DNA from: a virus | IMG/VR virus record: IMGVR_UViG_3300006750_000006 | Span: 1-64,000 of that record | DNA: 64,000 bases | Reading direction: 5' to 3' (one strand) | Shown here: one piece after another, positions 7,801 through 18,800 of the stretch | Position numbering within the stretch: the first letter of the stretch is position 1 | Layout of the letters: the number at the start of each line of letters is the position of its first letter | Made by a program: the position numbers and the translations under genes | Notes under the pieces: generated by a model | Databases searched by the model: none | Told to the model about the DNA's origin: nothing | The model's input: the letters and a program-made list of their open reading frames with translations, nothing else

Positions 7801-8524
7801 TGGCATAAAAAATGGTTATGCTGAGTCTGGCACGTTTGTATCTTCATACGGATTATCAATCAATATCGATCCCTTCATCGCGCCGTACACTAGATCTATT
7901 ATGAGTCATAGTGTTTTTACTGGCGCCTGGACTCCCGGGATAGGTGATGATGAATTTTTAACTTTTATGGGAGTTTTTAAGCTCGGCGCCGAATTTAACG
8001 CTAAAAATATGTATGACCGCGTTCCAAATTATCTTCCTGGAGTAGATGTTCACGGCGAGGTAACGCATGGCAATTTACAGTCTCTTGGTTGGCGAAGAAA
8101 AATGGAGAATTTAAATGGTAACTCCGCCCAGGGAATCCCAACTGCAGAAACTCCAGCTGCAGCAGAATTAGAAAAATATTTAGTAAACCAGAAATTGGCT
8201 GGCCAGTGCAAAGGAAATTATATTGTGCCACCAGACGCCAATCCAACATTATGGGCAATTGTGTTTTGCGAAAAATCCGGTGCGAAATGGGGGAATAGTC
8301 AATTTCTGAAACGAAAACAAAATGGTGGTGTCTGGACAAACGCTGAGAAAAGATTTATAGCTGATAAATATGGCATTGACAATGTTGTTGGGAGGGTGAG
8401 AAATATTTCGTGGCCTGTCAATACTTTTGATAATCATAGTTATTTTCAATTTTGGTCCGGACCGCCCCTTGTTCCTTGGGATCATATTAAAAAAATAGCG
8501 GAAGCAAAAGGTATAAACCAGTAG
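4814..8524 (+). CDS. Large virion protein, probably baseplate hub region
   Basis: A 1236-residue protein starting at GTG with AAGGA eight bases upstream. I recognise no enzyme family with confidence. The N-terminal 200 residues are beta-rich and include LKPGPVRVIAKVPNIHQMPW and a turn-rich ALVWVDLSAP stretch that could be an OB-like hub domain. A middle block (about 375-395) contains RNFVLVIPEMLYSRGFGTKL, and around residues 685-850 a long helical segment lies beside a serine/glycine-rich region. Cysteines are scattered. It precedes a spike-like gene and a giant virion gene, followed by gp25 and gp6 homologues, so a baseplate or central-hub role is inferred from position only. An embedded peptidoglycan hydrolase cannot be excluded. 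Confidence 0.6.
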   Translation: MGTKPWKVHEGFSGHEFNPLSDFAYTEAYNSDVPITDLVARLFKDKYEYDLLSSTGTGPHLAVVLKVLSGPQAKTHSPNIITKSLLKAPEALSLLDNSARLRLKPGPVRVIAKVPNIHQMPWPSGIEDEFGISLFPEFVASKQIEHDSAMAKITEGALVWVDLSAPTSKTGILIGLHDTNFIAKIEEAKSASKAFDDTCTLPKVCAPSEVENLYAGSTSHKFKLTGPPIRKVKGKIKTGMYGDGFEQTKSHFDECLKHAGISFKHSIAGPTPDSKNAFVWVGHLNGNGANDLVDRPPGPGRETIIYASKTLDITSPIEIKYYFHDIAGFGFPWINGPETTVAEAKSSAKIANNDLRMKVAANLKDLIRDGRNFVLVIPEMLYSRGFGTKLGDVKRIKNYTKCSTVPRGETTKIDLIRTNMESVANRKAIPVIKDYLDSISDNKISGFIEKERVIKTFVDSGDLNIFHNEIIEVLQQYIYKNIAENIEYVSILAEGAGALSLAGSLPLVYDIPLNRIDFVPNGFDEVDRYSFFDYSNISEPEAEVLRNIPSYVLYKLFIEPSAKKDLEFNYIVDDAASFIPLDFGGGPGSKHFFDLLGRETEFVKNFKQGGSGAEKKFDFWVNNNINNNTSISCYVGGKKRLDYTFSMINKINAPHKSDTIPKVGMDYVPNHAQNISAKQKSAAASNYNIKIEQYKKKAAKFEEMLFALATGGLNSLCKISKYKVYCTDIGSNSYILKYGEESMFHRLYNNYLHAKIEIPKLEQLKEGHVILVEAGKDKVLIDTRLKEYEDLLKTIKANLEPAKAELAKLQIFKPGFFNSAQTVGTLGTISSASDLVGRQNAVEDIIKRLKGKQKSANPDCSLPEKCRSKPTPLGEFSSAGVELLEPSLFNCEGSRVQVVKKFDILSEWIPYYPKKDDFTFEGQTSVYGKTSSKKVDMKTKVPDFKTATFKYKVRRGRGVVREETSPPVWSCVAPIFKEAYAAACEASNYIPFKIASGIKNGYAESGTFVSSYGLSINIDPFIAPYTRSIMSHSVFTGAWTPGIGDDEFLTFMGVFKLGAEFNAKNMYDRVPNYLPGVDVHGEVTHGNLQSLGWRRKMENLNGNSAQGIPTAETPAAAELEKYLVNQKLAGQCKGNYIVPPDANPTLWAIVFCEKSGAKWGNSQFLKRKQNGGVWTNAEKRFIADKYGIDNVVGRVRNISWPVNTFDNHSYFQFWSGPPLVPWDHIKKIAEAKGINQ

Positions 8525-8533
8525 GATAGTACA

Positions 8534-9877
8534 TTGTCAAAAAATATTGTAACAACAAATAAAACAGTACCAACTAATAATGGGCTTACAACTTATTATA
8601 CAACGTACGTCATCGAAACTAAATCTGATGGTTCCACTACTGAAACAGTTGCAGAATCAACATCAGATTATAAAGAGGCACAGGAGAACTATCAACAAGC
8701 TTTGGGCGAAAATCCCGGTGCTACTGTAAATGGCGAAGCCCGGTCGACAGCAGATCCTTTTAACGATGGCACTATGCCGTCGCCAGTCGGCGCGAAATAT
8801 GACTATTATGATTTAGATACAAAATTAGAATCAGACTTGCTTTCAACGCCCACTACTAAATTTAGTGACGCTGGCGTAGTAAAAATGGATGATTTTAGCT
8901 TCAGCTCCGGAGAGACTTTTCTTACGCCTGGCGGAACTTCCACTATAACGAAAAAAGCGTATGATTTAAGCGGTGTATCTGATGCTTTTCGATCGGATAT
9001 TGAAGCTCTCGATCGAAAACAACGCGCAGAACTTTTTGTCCATGGGGCTTTTGGTACTTCGAATCCACAAGCTGAAATTAATAGGCTTGCAACTCCCAGC
9101 CAAAAAGAAACAAGGAGTGGCAATGCATTTATAATTTGCGGGCCCGATACCACTGGCCATCACGCGAGCGGCTATGGTGGGAAAGCACATACTCAGTGTG
9201 ATTCGATACTTCTGACGGCCGGGATGGGGGGTTCTGAGCCAAAACAGTCCAATGAAGATGGTGAGCTGGTATATACTAATCCTAATTTTTTTGTAGATGC
9301 GGCCATGATATACATATCACAAAAAACCGATACAGATACTAATTTTGCAATTGGAAAGGAGGAAAATTATGATAAATCCGAAGGCAAGTCGGGTATTATT
9401 GTAAAAGCAGATCATGTCCGCCTCGTCGGCCGGGAAAGTTTAAGATTGATAACCAACACAGACACAAAAAATTCGCAAGGTGGTGATATCCATAGTTGGA
9501 ATGGTATTTGGCTGATGGCGAATAATGATGAGGACGAGTTGCAACCTATGGTAAAAGGTGATAATCTTGTCGACGCTTTAGAAAAAATGAGCGATCATCT
9601 TAAACAATTAACTAAGTTTTTTCATAGTTACATTCGACATCAACAAGCATACAATCGTGCAATCGCCACACATCAGCATTTTTCACCGTTTTTTGCAATC
9701 AACACAACGCCCTCTGCAGATCTTCCACCGGAAGCAATCAAAAATGCCATTAAGACGATGTCTGGTACAGAATTATCGGTTTTAAAAAGCTTAAATAATT
9801 ATGCTGGCTTTAAAAAGAACTTCTTGATGGAACACGGGCCATCATATATAAACAGTACATCCAACAAGACTAATTAG
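8534..9877 (+). CDS. Baseplate central-spike-like protein
   Basis: Begins at TTG with AGGA upstream; the next in-frame ATG is about 75 codons in, so the TTG is preferred. The region around residues 285-310 (GIIVKADHVRLVGRESLRLIT) resembles the repetitive beta-strand pattern of gpV/VgrG/gp5-type spikes (AD.IRI.AREGI.L.T). It is followed by NSQGGDIHSWNGIWLMA and then a helical LVDALEKMSDHLKQLTKFF segment with a histidine-rich stretch (HSYIRHQQAY, ATHQHF). This last arrangement is common at the end of myophage spike or hub proteins. The first 100 residues are Ser/Thr-rich and probably extended. It sits between the putative hub gene and the giant virion gene. T4 gp5-type lysozyme residues are not visible. 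Confidence 0.65.
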   Translation: MSKNIVTTNKTVPTNNGLTTYYTTYVIETKSDGSTTETVAESTSDYKEAQENYQQALGENPGATVNGEARSTADPFNDGTMPSPVGAKYDYYDLDTKLESDLLSTPTTKFSDAGVVKMDDFSFSSGETFLTPGGTSTITKKAYDLSGVSDAFRSDIEALDRKQRAELFVHGAFGTSNPQAEINRLATPSQKETRSGNAFIICGPDTTGHHASGYGGKAHTQCDSILLTAGMGGSEPKQSNEDGELVYTNPNFFVDAAMIYISQKTDTDTNFAIGKEENYDKSEGKSGIIVKADHVRLVGRESLRLITNTDTKNSQGGDIHSWNGIWLMANNDEDELQPMVKGDNLVDALEKMSDHLKQLTKFFHSYIRHQQAYNRAIATHQHFSPFFAINTTPSADLPPEAIKNAIKTMSGTELSVLKSLNNYAGFKKNFLMEHGPSYINSTSNKTN

Positions 9878-9898
9878 TTATATTAAGGTATATAAATT

Positions 9899-12800
9899 AT
9901 GGCTAGCCATATTATTAAAAATTTAAATAAGCCGAACAAATCAAAAAAGCGTTCTAGTCCGTTTTTGCCAGTTAGGTATTCACCCAGCGAAAATAATCCC
10001 AAATTGGAACTTGGATGGGACGATGAAAATTTCTTATTGATAAACAATGAGGGCAAATTAGTTAACCCTGAAAAGGAAGATTGCGACGGCATTGAATTGC
10101 CTCCAGAGGTCGAAGTAGAAGTTATAGAAATTGTGAATAGTCTTACTGGAATCTGGTATGGCTTCGTGTTTACTTCAAATGACGTTCCGACAGAAAAAAT
10201 TAATTCGTGGACAGCAGATGAAACAAAAGTATTATACGCTCGTCCTCATTATTTTGAAAAAACAGATAGCGCGCCAGATATTTTAATATCAAATAATTTA
10301 ACTAAGAAAGAGGCTTCCGACGCAGAATCTGGTTTGCTTGAGGGCGCCAAATTAATAGCTCCGGATTCTAATTTAAATTGGAAGAAACTTGAGAAATATG
10401 ATGTTAGATTAGCATATTATAATTTTAATAAGCATAACAGAAAAAATATTCCGGAAGATCTTTTAATAATTGATGCAAGTACTATTGAACAAAATCCAAC
10501 TTTTAGATACTCTGAAGGTTTGTACTATTTTATTGCCGAAGATGGGAAAAGAAAAACAGCAGAAGAGTTGGGGGTTGAGGGAGATGCGGAAGAATCTCAA
10601 GAGACTGCGAAATCAGAAGAAGCGGCAGTATCTGCAGGATCAATAAAAACAGAAGCTTTCGAAACATTATTGCGATATTTGAATAAGGATATCAGTTCTT
10701 CTAATCATAATGTCTTAATAAGAACATTGTTAAAAAATAGATATTTTGTAAACGTTTCGGAACACGTTACAACAAATTCCTCTAACCCTAAAAATCAAAA
10801 AATATTATTTGCGATCTCTGCAAATTATATTGATGGACTTCCTTCTTCTGATCTAAAATACGGATCAGAATTTGATCCGAATCACGAAGACGATGCCCCA
10901 TTCGCTAAGGGACGAGACTATGCTTTCTTTATAAAATTAAAGGACTTAAGAGGTCAAGTTGATGATTTGGTGGAATCATTTGAGCAGATAAAATCTAAAG
11001 TAGAAGAATTTAGACAATCTGGTGGAAAAATAAAAAATCCAAACAATATTGATTTTGATGTAGAACAGCAAATAGAGGCTTTAAAGGAATTTCCGGACAT
11101 AATAGACGAATTCTTAGAACGCCAAGCAGACGCGCTAGTCACGAATAGTGATGTCATATCCCGCGCTGCAGCCCAGGGCACAAATACCGATGACGACCAT
11201 ATAATTCAAATAGGCCTTAAAGATAATAATGTTATTGGTGGAAATGTTCGTGAAACTATTTCTTATATATTATTTTCGCCAGATAACAAATATTTGTCTA
11301 ATATAGATAATATTAGTTTATATGAGCTTGACCCCTGGCTTACAAAAGAAGAAGCTTCCGGCGCCAAAGAATCAAAAAGAAGCGGCATCGATCTTAGAAA
11401 TGGCCTAAATTGGTTAAGAAGTAAATTTATAGGTACACAGGGCACAAGGACTCTTCATTACCTTATGGCCCAAAAGAGCATTATTGGTTTTAATGAGTTA
11501 GCCAGCAGTGATGTTAAGCTAAATGAATGGATGAAATTTTTACAAAATTTTTCGGCACCTCCATTTTTAATACAACTAACAAGAGATAAGAGACGAGAGG
11601 AAGAGGCAGGAGATTATGATTGCGTTGAACTTATCGAGGGATTCCTAGAAAGGGAAAAAAGCGGCGAACCTTTAACTGCTAAGGAAAATAATGAACAACA
11701 AAAGATTCTTAAAAACCCCAAGTGTGCAGAGGCTTGGAGAAAGGCAAAACAAAAAGACACCTCTTCAGCAGACTCTTCTTTATCTAAAAAGGGTCTTTTG
11801 GGTACTTCGAAAGTTGTAAAAGGTGTTTCAAAAAGCGCTGGTGAACAAAATCTTAAGCTTCTTTACACTGGTTTATTGCACAATTTAGATCCACAAGCTT
11901 TATTATCATTATTGATGGCTTGTATACAAAGTCGACTTGGCATACCCTTGACAGCAGAGGCTTTATGCGAGGCTGCCATAACAAAATTAATTGAAGATGC
12001 GGGAATACAAGAATTTACAAATACAATCATTGAAGCTTTTCCCGAACTAGAAGTTGAACTTGGCGAAGCTATTGTAGAGTTAAAGCTAACCAATACAACG
12101 GTAAATGAAGATGGGGAAAGAGCGGATATCAATTTTGATGGTGCTCCTATTGCTGCAGCTCTTTTTTCAAGAGACGACGATCTCGATGCGGCAAACAGTG
12201 TTCGTGAGATGGAGCAAAGTGGCGTTTCGATTGATTTAACACCTGGGACTTTTACCGACGCAGCTACCGGAGGGTCAAAACCATATGCAGAAATTGATAT
12301 CAATGCGGCCACAAGAAATTTCCTAGAACTAGGTTTCACAGAGGAAGAAACAAATGCACTTTTAGTGAAGGACGGTTATCTAGAACCAAGCCAGGTGCAA
12401 TATCAATCTAATTCCGATAACAGAATATTTTCTGAAACAGAAGATAGCTACGATAATAGTCCATACGGAAAAGTACAAAATGCTGGTAAATTTGTACAAT
12501 ATTTAAAAAGTCGCATCGGCCTGCATGCTTTATGTGAGGGCATCGTAGGCCCCTTATTAGAAATGCCAGGTGGATTTTTATCAGATCCCGGGGGTTTTAT
12601 AAAGCAATTAAGACCTCCGTCACTCAGTATTCCAAAAATAGCTTTGCCTGATAGTCTTGCGACAGAAGATATGATAGGCGATTTTGGCGATCAGCTACTT
12701 AGTGCCCTACTTGGCATGATTGCTTCTATGCTAGGCCAGATATTGGGTCTTTTGTTAGAAGAATTGATTAGCGCGTGCTTCGAGGAAGATACAGATCTTG

Positions 12801-15800
12801 GCCGCACCGGGAATTCAAACAATCTGACAAGCGTTCCAATACCTTTCGACGAACTACAAAATGCCTTAGGTTCTATTGGCACTGTGGGAGATTTGCCACT
12901 TTCTGATGTGGGTGACTGGGCTAAAGATATTTTAAGTAATAATAATCTCTCCCCAAGCCAAATTTGTGCTCTACTGAAAGGCAATGCCTCTAATTCAACA
13001 TTAAAAGATTGTCTAGAAGCAACCAAATTAAACAATCCAGAAATGTATGAAAATGGCATTGAAAGTAGCGCAGAAATACGCACTTTATTTAGAACAATAG
13101 GCGAACATATTAACTTAGATATATGTGATGCAATTGGAACAACCCTACCTTCAGTTGCAGATGCTTGCGGTGTTTCATATAATTACGATGCTCGGTGTGC
13201 AGAACTTCAAATGGCCGGCCTAACAAAAGAAGAGTGTGATAAACAAATTAAAAAAGAACTGGAGGATTTAAAAAATAAAATACTTGCACTTTCTGGCTGG
13301 CTTTTTCCAAATTCGAATCCGCTAGACGGTATTTTATCAGATAAGTGCGGCCCCCAAGGGCTGTTTATTTTACCGCCGGCCATCAAAGATAGTATGGCAT
13401 GGTTGACAGATGAAATATTAACTTATATAAAATATAGTTTACTTGAGGATTTACAATCACTTAAATTCTTTTCGCTACCTCCACGCGCTGTAATGGCAGC
13501 TGCGGATCCAGGTGAGATGGAGGCCGCAGCCCAAGCTATAACTGATCAAGTTCAAGAAGAGCCATATCACGCTTTGGCCTTGGCTTATATTGGCGGAGGG
13601 GACCAAGACGGCAGTGGTGGTTATAAAACAGCTGAGAATGATTATCACATGTGTTACAGTGCTACTCGTCATTACCTCCCTCGGGAGGCAGATCTAAAAG
13701 AGGAATTTGAAAGTTTTTCAGTTGGCAACGCCAACGGTCCAAAAGGCAAACCCGACTTGCGCGATCATAGGATGTTTGAACCGTTGGTATTTAATGATTT
13801 CGATCCTGGTAGCGGTTTTCAATTTAAAGAGCTGATGAACAACTTTTTTCCTAATGACGTTAAGGTGGAAATTAGAAAGATAGCTGTTGATCTTGGCCTC
13901 AGCGATTTTGAAAAGGATACAACAGATCTTACTGTTCTTGGCAATGACACCGAAACATTATATAACACATGGCAGGAATGGAAAAGAGCTACGGAATTAT
14001 TAGAACAACAGATGCAAGCCTTTATTGATAACGATCAAACTCTTTTAGACCAAATTGCCGAAGAGTTAGATACTGTAGGCGAAGTCGTCCTCGTCGCCGC
14101 CCAGGCTATACTGGCTTATTTTTACCCTGCTCCTTTGCTTGGCTTAATAGCTGATTTTTGGGCCGTAATAGAGGGAGGTTGGAATGATTTTCGAGCGGAG
14201 GTCGACCCCGCCTTCAAGCGCCGCCAGCAAGCTCGTGAAAAGAATGAACGTATTAGGATTGCAGAAGAGGAAATGGTACCAAGAATTTCGGAAATGCAAG
14301 CCTTGACAACTGTTACAAGAATAGATTATGAAAATTCGGATGCACAACTTGATATTGCAGAGGCAGATTATGAAACTTTAGTGAATCAGATTGGTGCTGA
14401 AATTAAAGTGCGCGTCAATAAGATGCCGATGCCGATGAATATAGAGAAGTTATTTTTTACAGCAAATCTGTTTTTACTTTGGACCGGATCCAACCGAGGC
14501 TTCCTTTTGGATGAAGAACATCAAGTCGCTTCCGAACGTTACGGTGGCTATGCACCCTTTGGCATAGATTATAGCGTGCTCTGGCCGGATCCATCTCCGG
14601 GAGATGCAGGAGCTGAATCAAATATGAACTTGGCGGCCACCAGGCCGTTCTCGCACATCCCCGACGCCCACGGTGATATGGTGATATATTACCCCTTGGA
14701 TAGAAAATTACGAGATATACACGAGCTAAGGCCCACGTGGAGACACATGCTAAGGATGTTTACTGGGGTAAAAGAACCAACAACTGTCTTCAATTGTACC
14801 GGCGAAGATGCTGTTTGTTCCTGGAACGTAAAGCCAGGCTCTTTATCAACTAATTTAAGCCCGGGCATAAATTATTTGGCAAATTTAGCTGATGCCGATT
14901 CACAAGTAATTCCGAACGATATTATTGAAGCTTTTATGAACTTAACTTTTGGCGAAGCTACAGGCTTGACAAGAAGAAGATTGAGGGCTATGTACCCTAA
15001 ATTTGCTAGTTCAGATGCCATAGAAGGTGTGATTTGTCAAAAAAGTACTTATAAGTTTAAAGAACTAACAAATGTTTATCTTGATGTAACAATATTAGAT
15101 GAAGAACTGGCAGTATCAATCATTGCAGAAGATCTCGATTCGTGGGTTGCTCCTGGCTACGAGGACTGGTCGTTGGCACTGCTCGTCTTCATGCAAGCCC
15201 TAGGCTGGTCAGATAAAAAAATCGCACGCAACAACGTCCTCCCCACCGTTAAACTCGGCACCTGGCCACTAGCCTTGATGGATATACTTGTCGACGCCGG
15301 CGCCATAAGATATGAAACTAGAACCACATCGGTTGAATTTGATGATGATTTGGGTAATTTTTTAGGCTATGCCCCGGTATTTGCAGTGTTCAAAAAATAT
15401 GTTAGGGATCCTGACAACCCATGGGAGCAAGATGCAAAAGGCTTGGCTCATGCAACCAGCCTAGAGGGCAGAAAAGTAAATATAGAACTATATGATAGTT
15501 TAGTAGATAGTTCTATATTCCCGGAACTTTTTGATAGAAAGATTTCTTCTAATATAGCTGGGTCGATAGAAACAACCGCCATCATGATGGCCCCCGGCGG
15601 AACTTATTCAAACTTTAATCCAAATTATTTAAAATATGATCTTCCTTTTACTGAAATCATATCTTCTGATCAGAATGCTCGGAGACAAGTAGAAGAAGTA
15701 CTTAATTTGTTTAAAAATTCAAGTAGTCAAGCAATCGCGACAGCTCTCGATGGTATACAATCTGTTAGTTTAAACAACATTTTATTATATCAAAATATGT

Positions 15801-18800
15801 TGGCGCCCCTAGAGAACACAAACGAAATTCAAAAGAACGGCCTAAAGGATGTTTCGAAGCTGATTAAAGGTAAAATTTCCCCTGATCACCCTCCGACATA
15901 TAACGGGGCTATAGAGTCAGATTCTTGGGTCTCAGATGGAATTTATAATTTTAATTTTCAAACTGGCTATGCTCCCGATATTCAAAATTTGTTGTCTGAT
16001 ATAGGATTAAATTCTTCAAACGATATTTCAGATTTGTTATCAGCTAATAAAATTGTTAACACGGTGGAGCATAATTCAAAGGCTGTGATATTTGGTCGAC
16101 TTTTGACACATAAATTAAAAAAACTTTTAGAAAAATATCCCAATGAGGAGGATACAACATCTTCTGACGTGACAAAAGAAGAAGTTTTGAGACATGTTTC
16201 AAGAAATCTTTCTGACACAGGGTACGCGTCTCTGCAATTCGCATATTCAAACCAAATGTTTGTTAAACTGAAAAATTCGAGATTGCATTATAGAAAGTTT
16301 TTAAGAAAATTATGGAAAAAAATACTTAAAAGTCCACTGGTCAGCCAAGATCTTAATTCAAAATGCCAGCAGACATTTAACTATATTACAAGTCCGGATA
16401 AAAAAACAGAAACAGATTTCTTTGACTTGGAAAAAGTTAAACCAAAGATAATGGACTTTTATGAAAATTCAGTCTGTCGCGACGTATATGATAAAGCGCC
16501 AGAGGGCCATAATGCAGTTAAAGATTCTTTAATCGGGGGTTGCATACTTCTATTGATAAAAGTATATACATTGGAAATGTGCCTGGCCAGCGTTATTAGT
16601 TGGGATAGTTTTGATATTGGCGATATTTTTAAAGATCGTGCCATGGTAAAGGTTGTTGTGGCAAACATTAAGCAAGATATAACAAATTTTGAAAAATTTA
16701 CGGAATATTCTAATGATATTGTTAAAAAATTGGAAAATTTAGAAGATTATGAATCTTATATGTTAGCAAGTCAGGCTAGCTCGATTGAATATCTTATAAA
16801 AAAAGAAAGTGAAGATATCTCTGCGACTATTAAATCATTGTTTCTCAATAGCAGCCCACTTAGTACGGATTTGGATTTAGATATAACACTATCTTCTGAC
16901 GAAAAAGAACACTGGGATTCAGATGAGAAAATATTATATAAATTCATGAAAGAAGCGGGCCATGAATACGTTGTTGACGCCAAGTTTACAAATAATATTT
17001 ATACTATGAATTATGGTTGGGATATGAATTTGGTACCCGGTCGCTTTACTTCTCCCCAGAAGATGGAAAATGATATATATACCGGTCTTTGGGTGGCTAA
17101 CAGCGGAATTGATTTGTTTGGTATGAGTAAATCAGATGTACAACAAAAATTACATCTTCATTCCCTGCCTATGACTTTTCATGAAAATGGGGAATTACAT
17201 GCTGTTACATGGCCAAATAAGTGGGAAATATATGATCCATATAACCCCAACGTTCCAACAAAAGAATATATAGATTATGCAAGTGATTATTATAATTCGG
17301 CGGAAAGAATAAACGAAGTTTCAAAACACAACCAAAATTGTTATGAGATGTTGTTTACAAACGAAATTAATTCTAAATTAGGCAATATCACATTTCAGCC
17401 TTACGTAAAAATTGTTGATACACAAACAAGCGATTTAGAGGGATTGGTGGCCAAAGATTATATTTTTGCAGAAACTCCATCCGGCGAGCCATGTGAAGAC
17501 ACCCCGCAAGCAACATCCCATACTATGTTAAAAGACTTACCTTTACCATTCTTGGGTTACTATAGGAATGAGAACAATGTATTTGGATGTAAAATTTATG
17601 ATTATGTGCCTTTGGATGTTTGGTCATATTTTTATACTCATGTGTTCTTGAAAAAAATCATGGATGTTCCAGAATATAAGATGATATATGAACAATATGG
17701 TATCAAACCATTTTTCAAGGAAATAAAATTTGGAATTCGCATGGTTTATTCCAGAAAGGACTATTCTATTGATATTGGTGATAAAATAAAAGAATTGGTC
17801 GGAAGCAACAATCTCAAGAAAGCTAAAGCAATTTATAATTTTAGAAGAGAAGTATCCACTACTCAGACTAAAACATATAAAACTCACCCATCTACAACTG
17901 CATCGCCGGGCCCGGATGTTGTACAAGCTGTTGTAACTGACGGAGAAGTGGTATATTTGAATCCGGATGTAAATCTTTCATCTGTCTGGGGCGCTGCAGC
18001 CGGCGGCCCCGAAGCAAAATTATGGTATGTTAAACAATTAGAAGAATTATCTAAGTCTCACGAGGGTCAAAACTGGCCTTCGATAGTAAAAGAAACAACT
18101 GATGCTATTAATTTAGCACCAGAATTGCAAATACCTATTGTTGAAGTTGAAAGACATCTTGATTTTCATCATAATCCTCATGGTTTTTCAATAGGTGGTT
18201 TCTCTGGCGTAAGTCAAAATCGTCCTGGTAATTTTTTCTCATATGACGAGTTGGGATATTTAGCCTCAGATCCCATGTATATTGGCTCTAATACTAGCGT
18301 TTCAGACCTACAATCAGATGCATATGCAGATACAATAAAAGGAGTAATCAATAATCCAGCCCAATTCTTTTATAAGAGAATTGCCAAAGATTTGCTTGCT
18401 GAATTAAAACAAACACCAGAATTTAGATTGATGTTTGAACATTTATTTCCAATGCATAGATATATGTCTTTGGCTTTCCTATATTCTGGTGATGGCTTAT
18501 CTAAGTTTATTCCTGAACCGACAGACGTTTTAGACGAAACAAAAGAAGCTATTCTTACCACAATTCAATCATTATTCGAATCTGATAATTTTGTATATGA
18601 TTCTACTGTTGGGGAAAGTATGCTTGAGGCCTCACTGATGCGAGGTTCTCTCGGGACAAGAGGCAACTCACCTGACACAACAAAGATGTTGTTGAAGATA
18701 ATTTTTATGACACCTTTGTTGATATTGAAAGGGCTGGTAGAGCTTATAGATCCTGCTATTTCAATATCAAAGAAAATTATCGATCTTGCTGCAACCATTG

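Noticed and set aside
4814-8524. Endolysin or peptidase domain in the 1236-residue protein
   Set aside because: No catalytic motif of lysozyme, amidase, NlpC/P60 or M23 families could be picked out, so no enzyme call was made.
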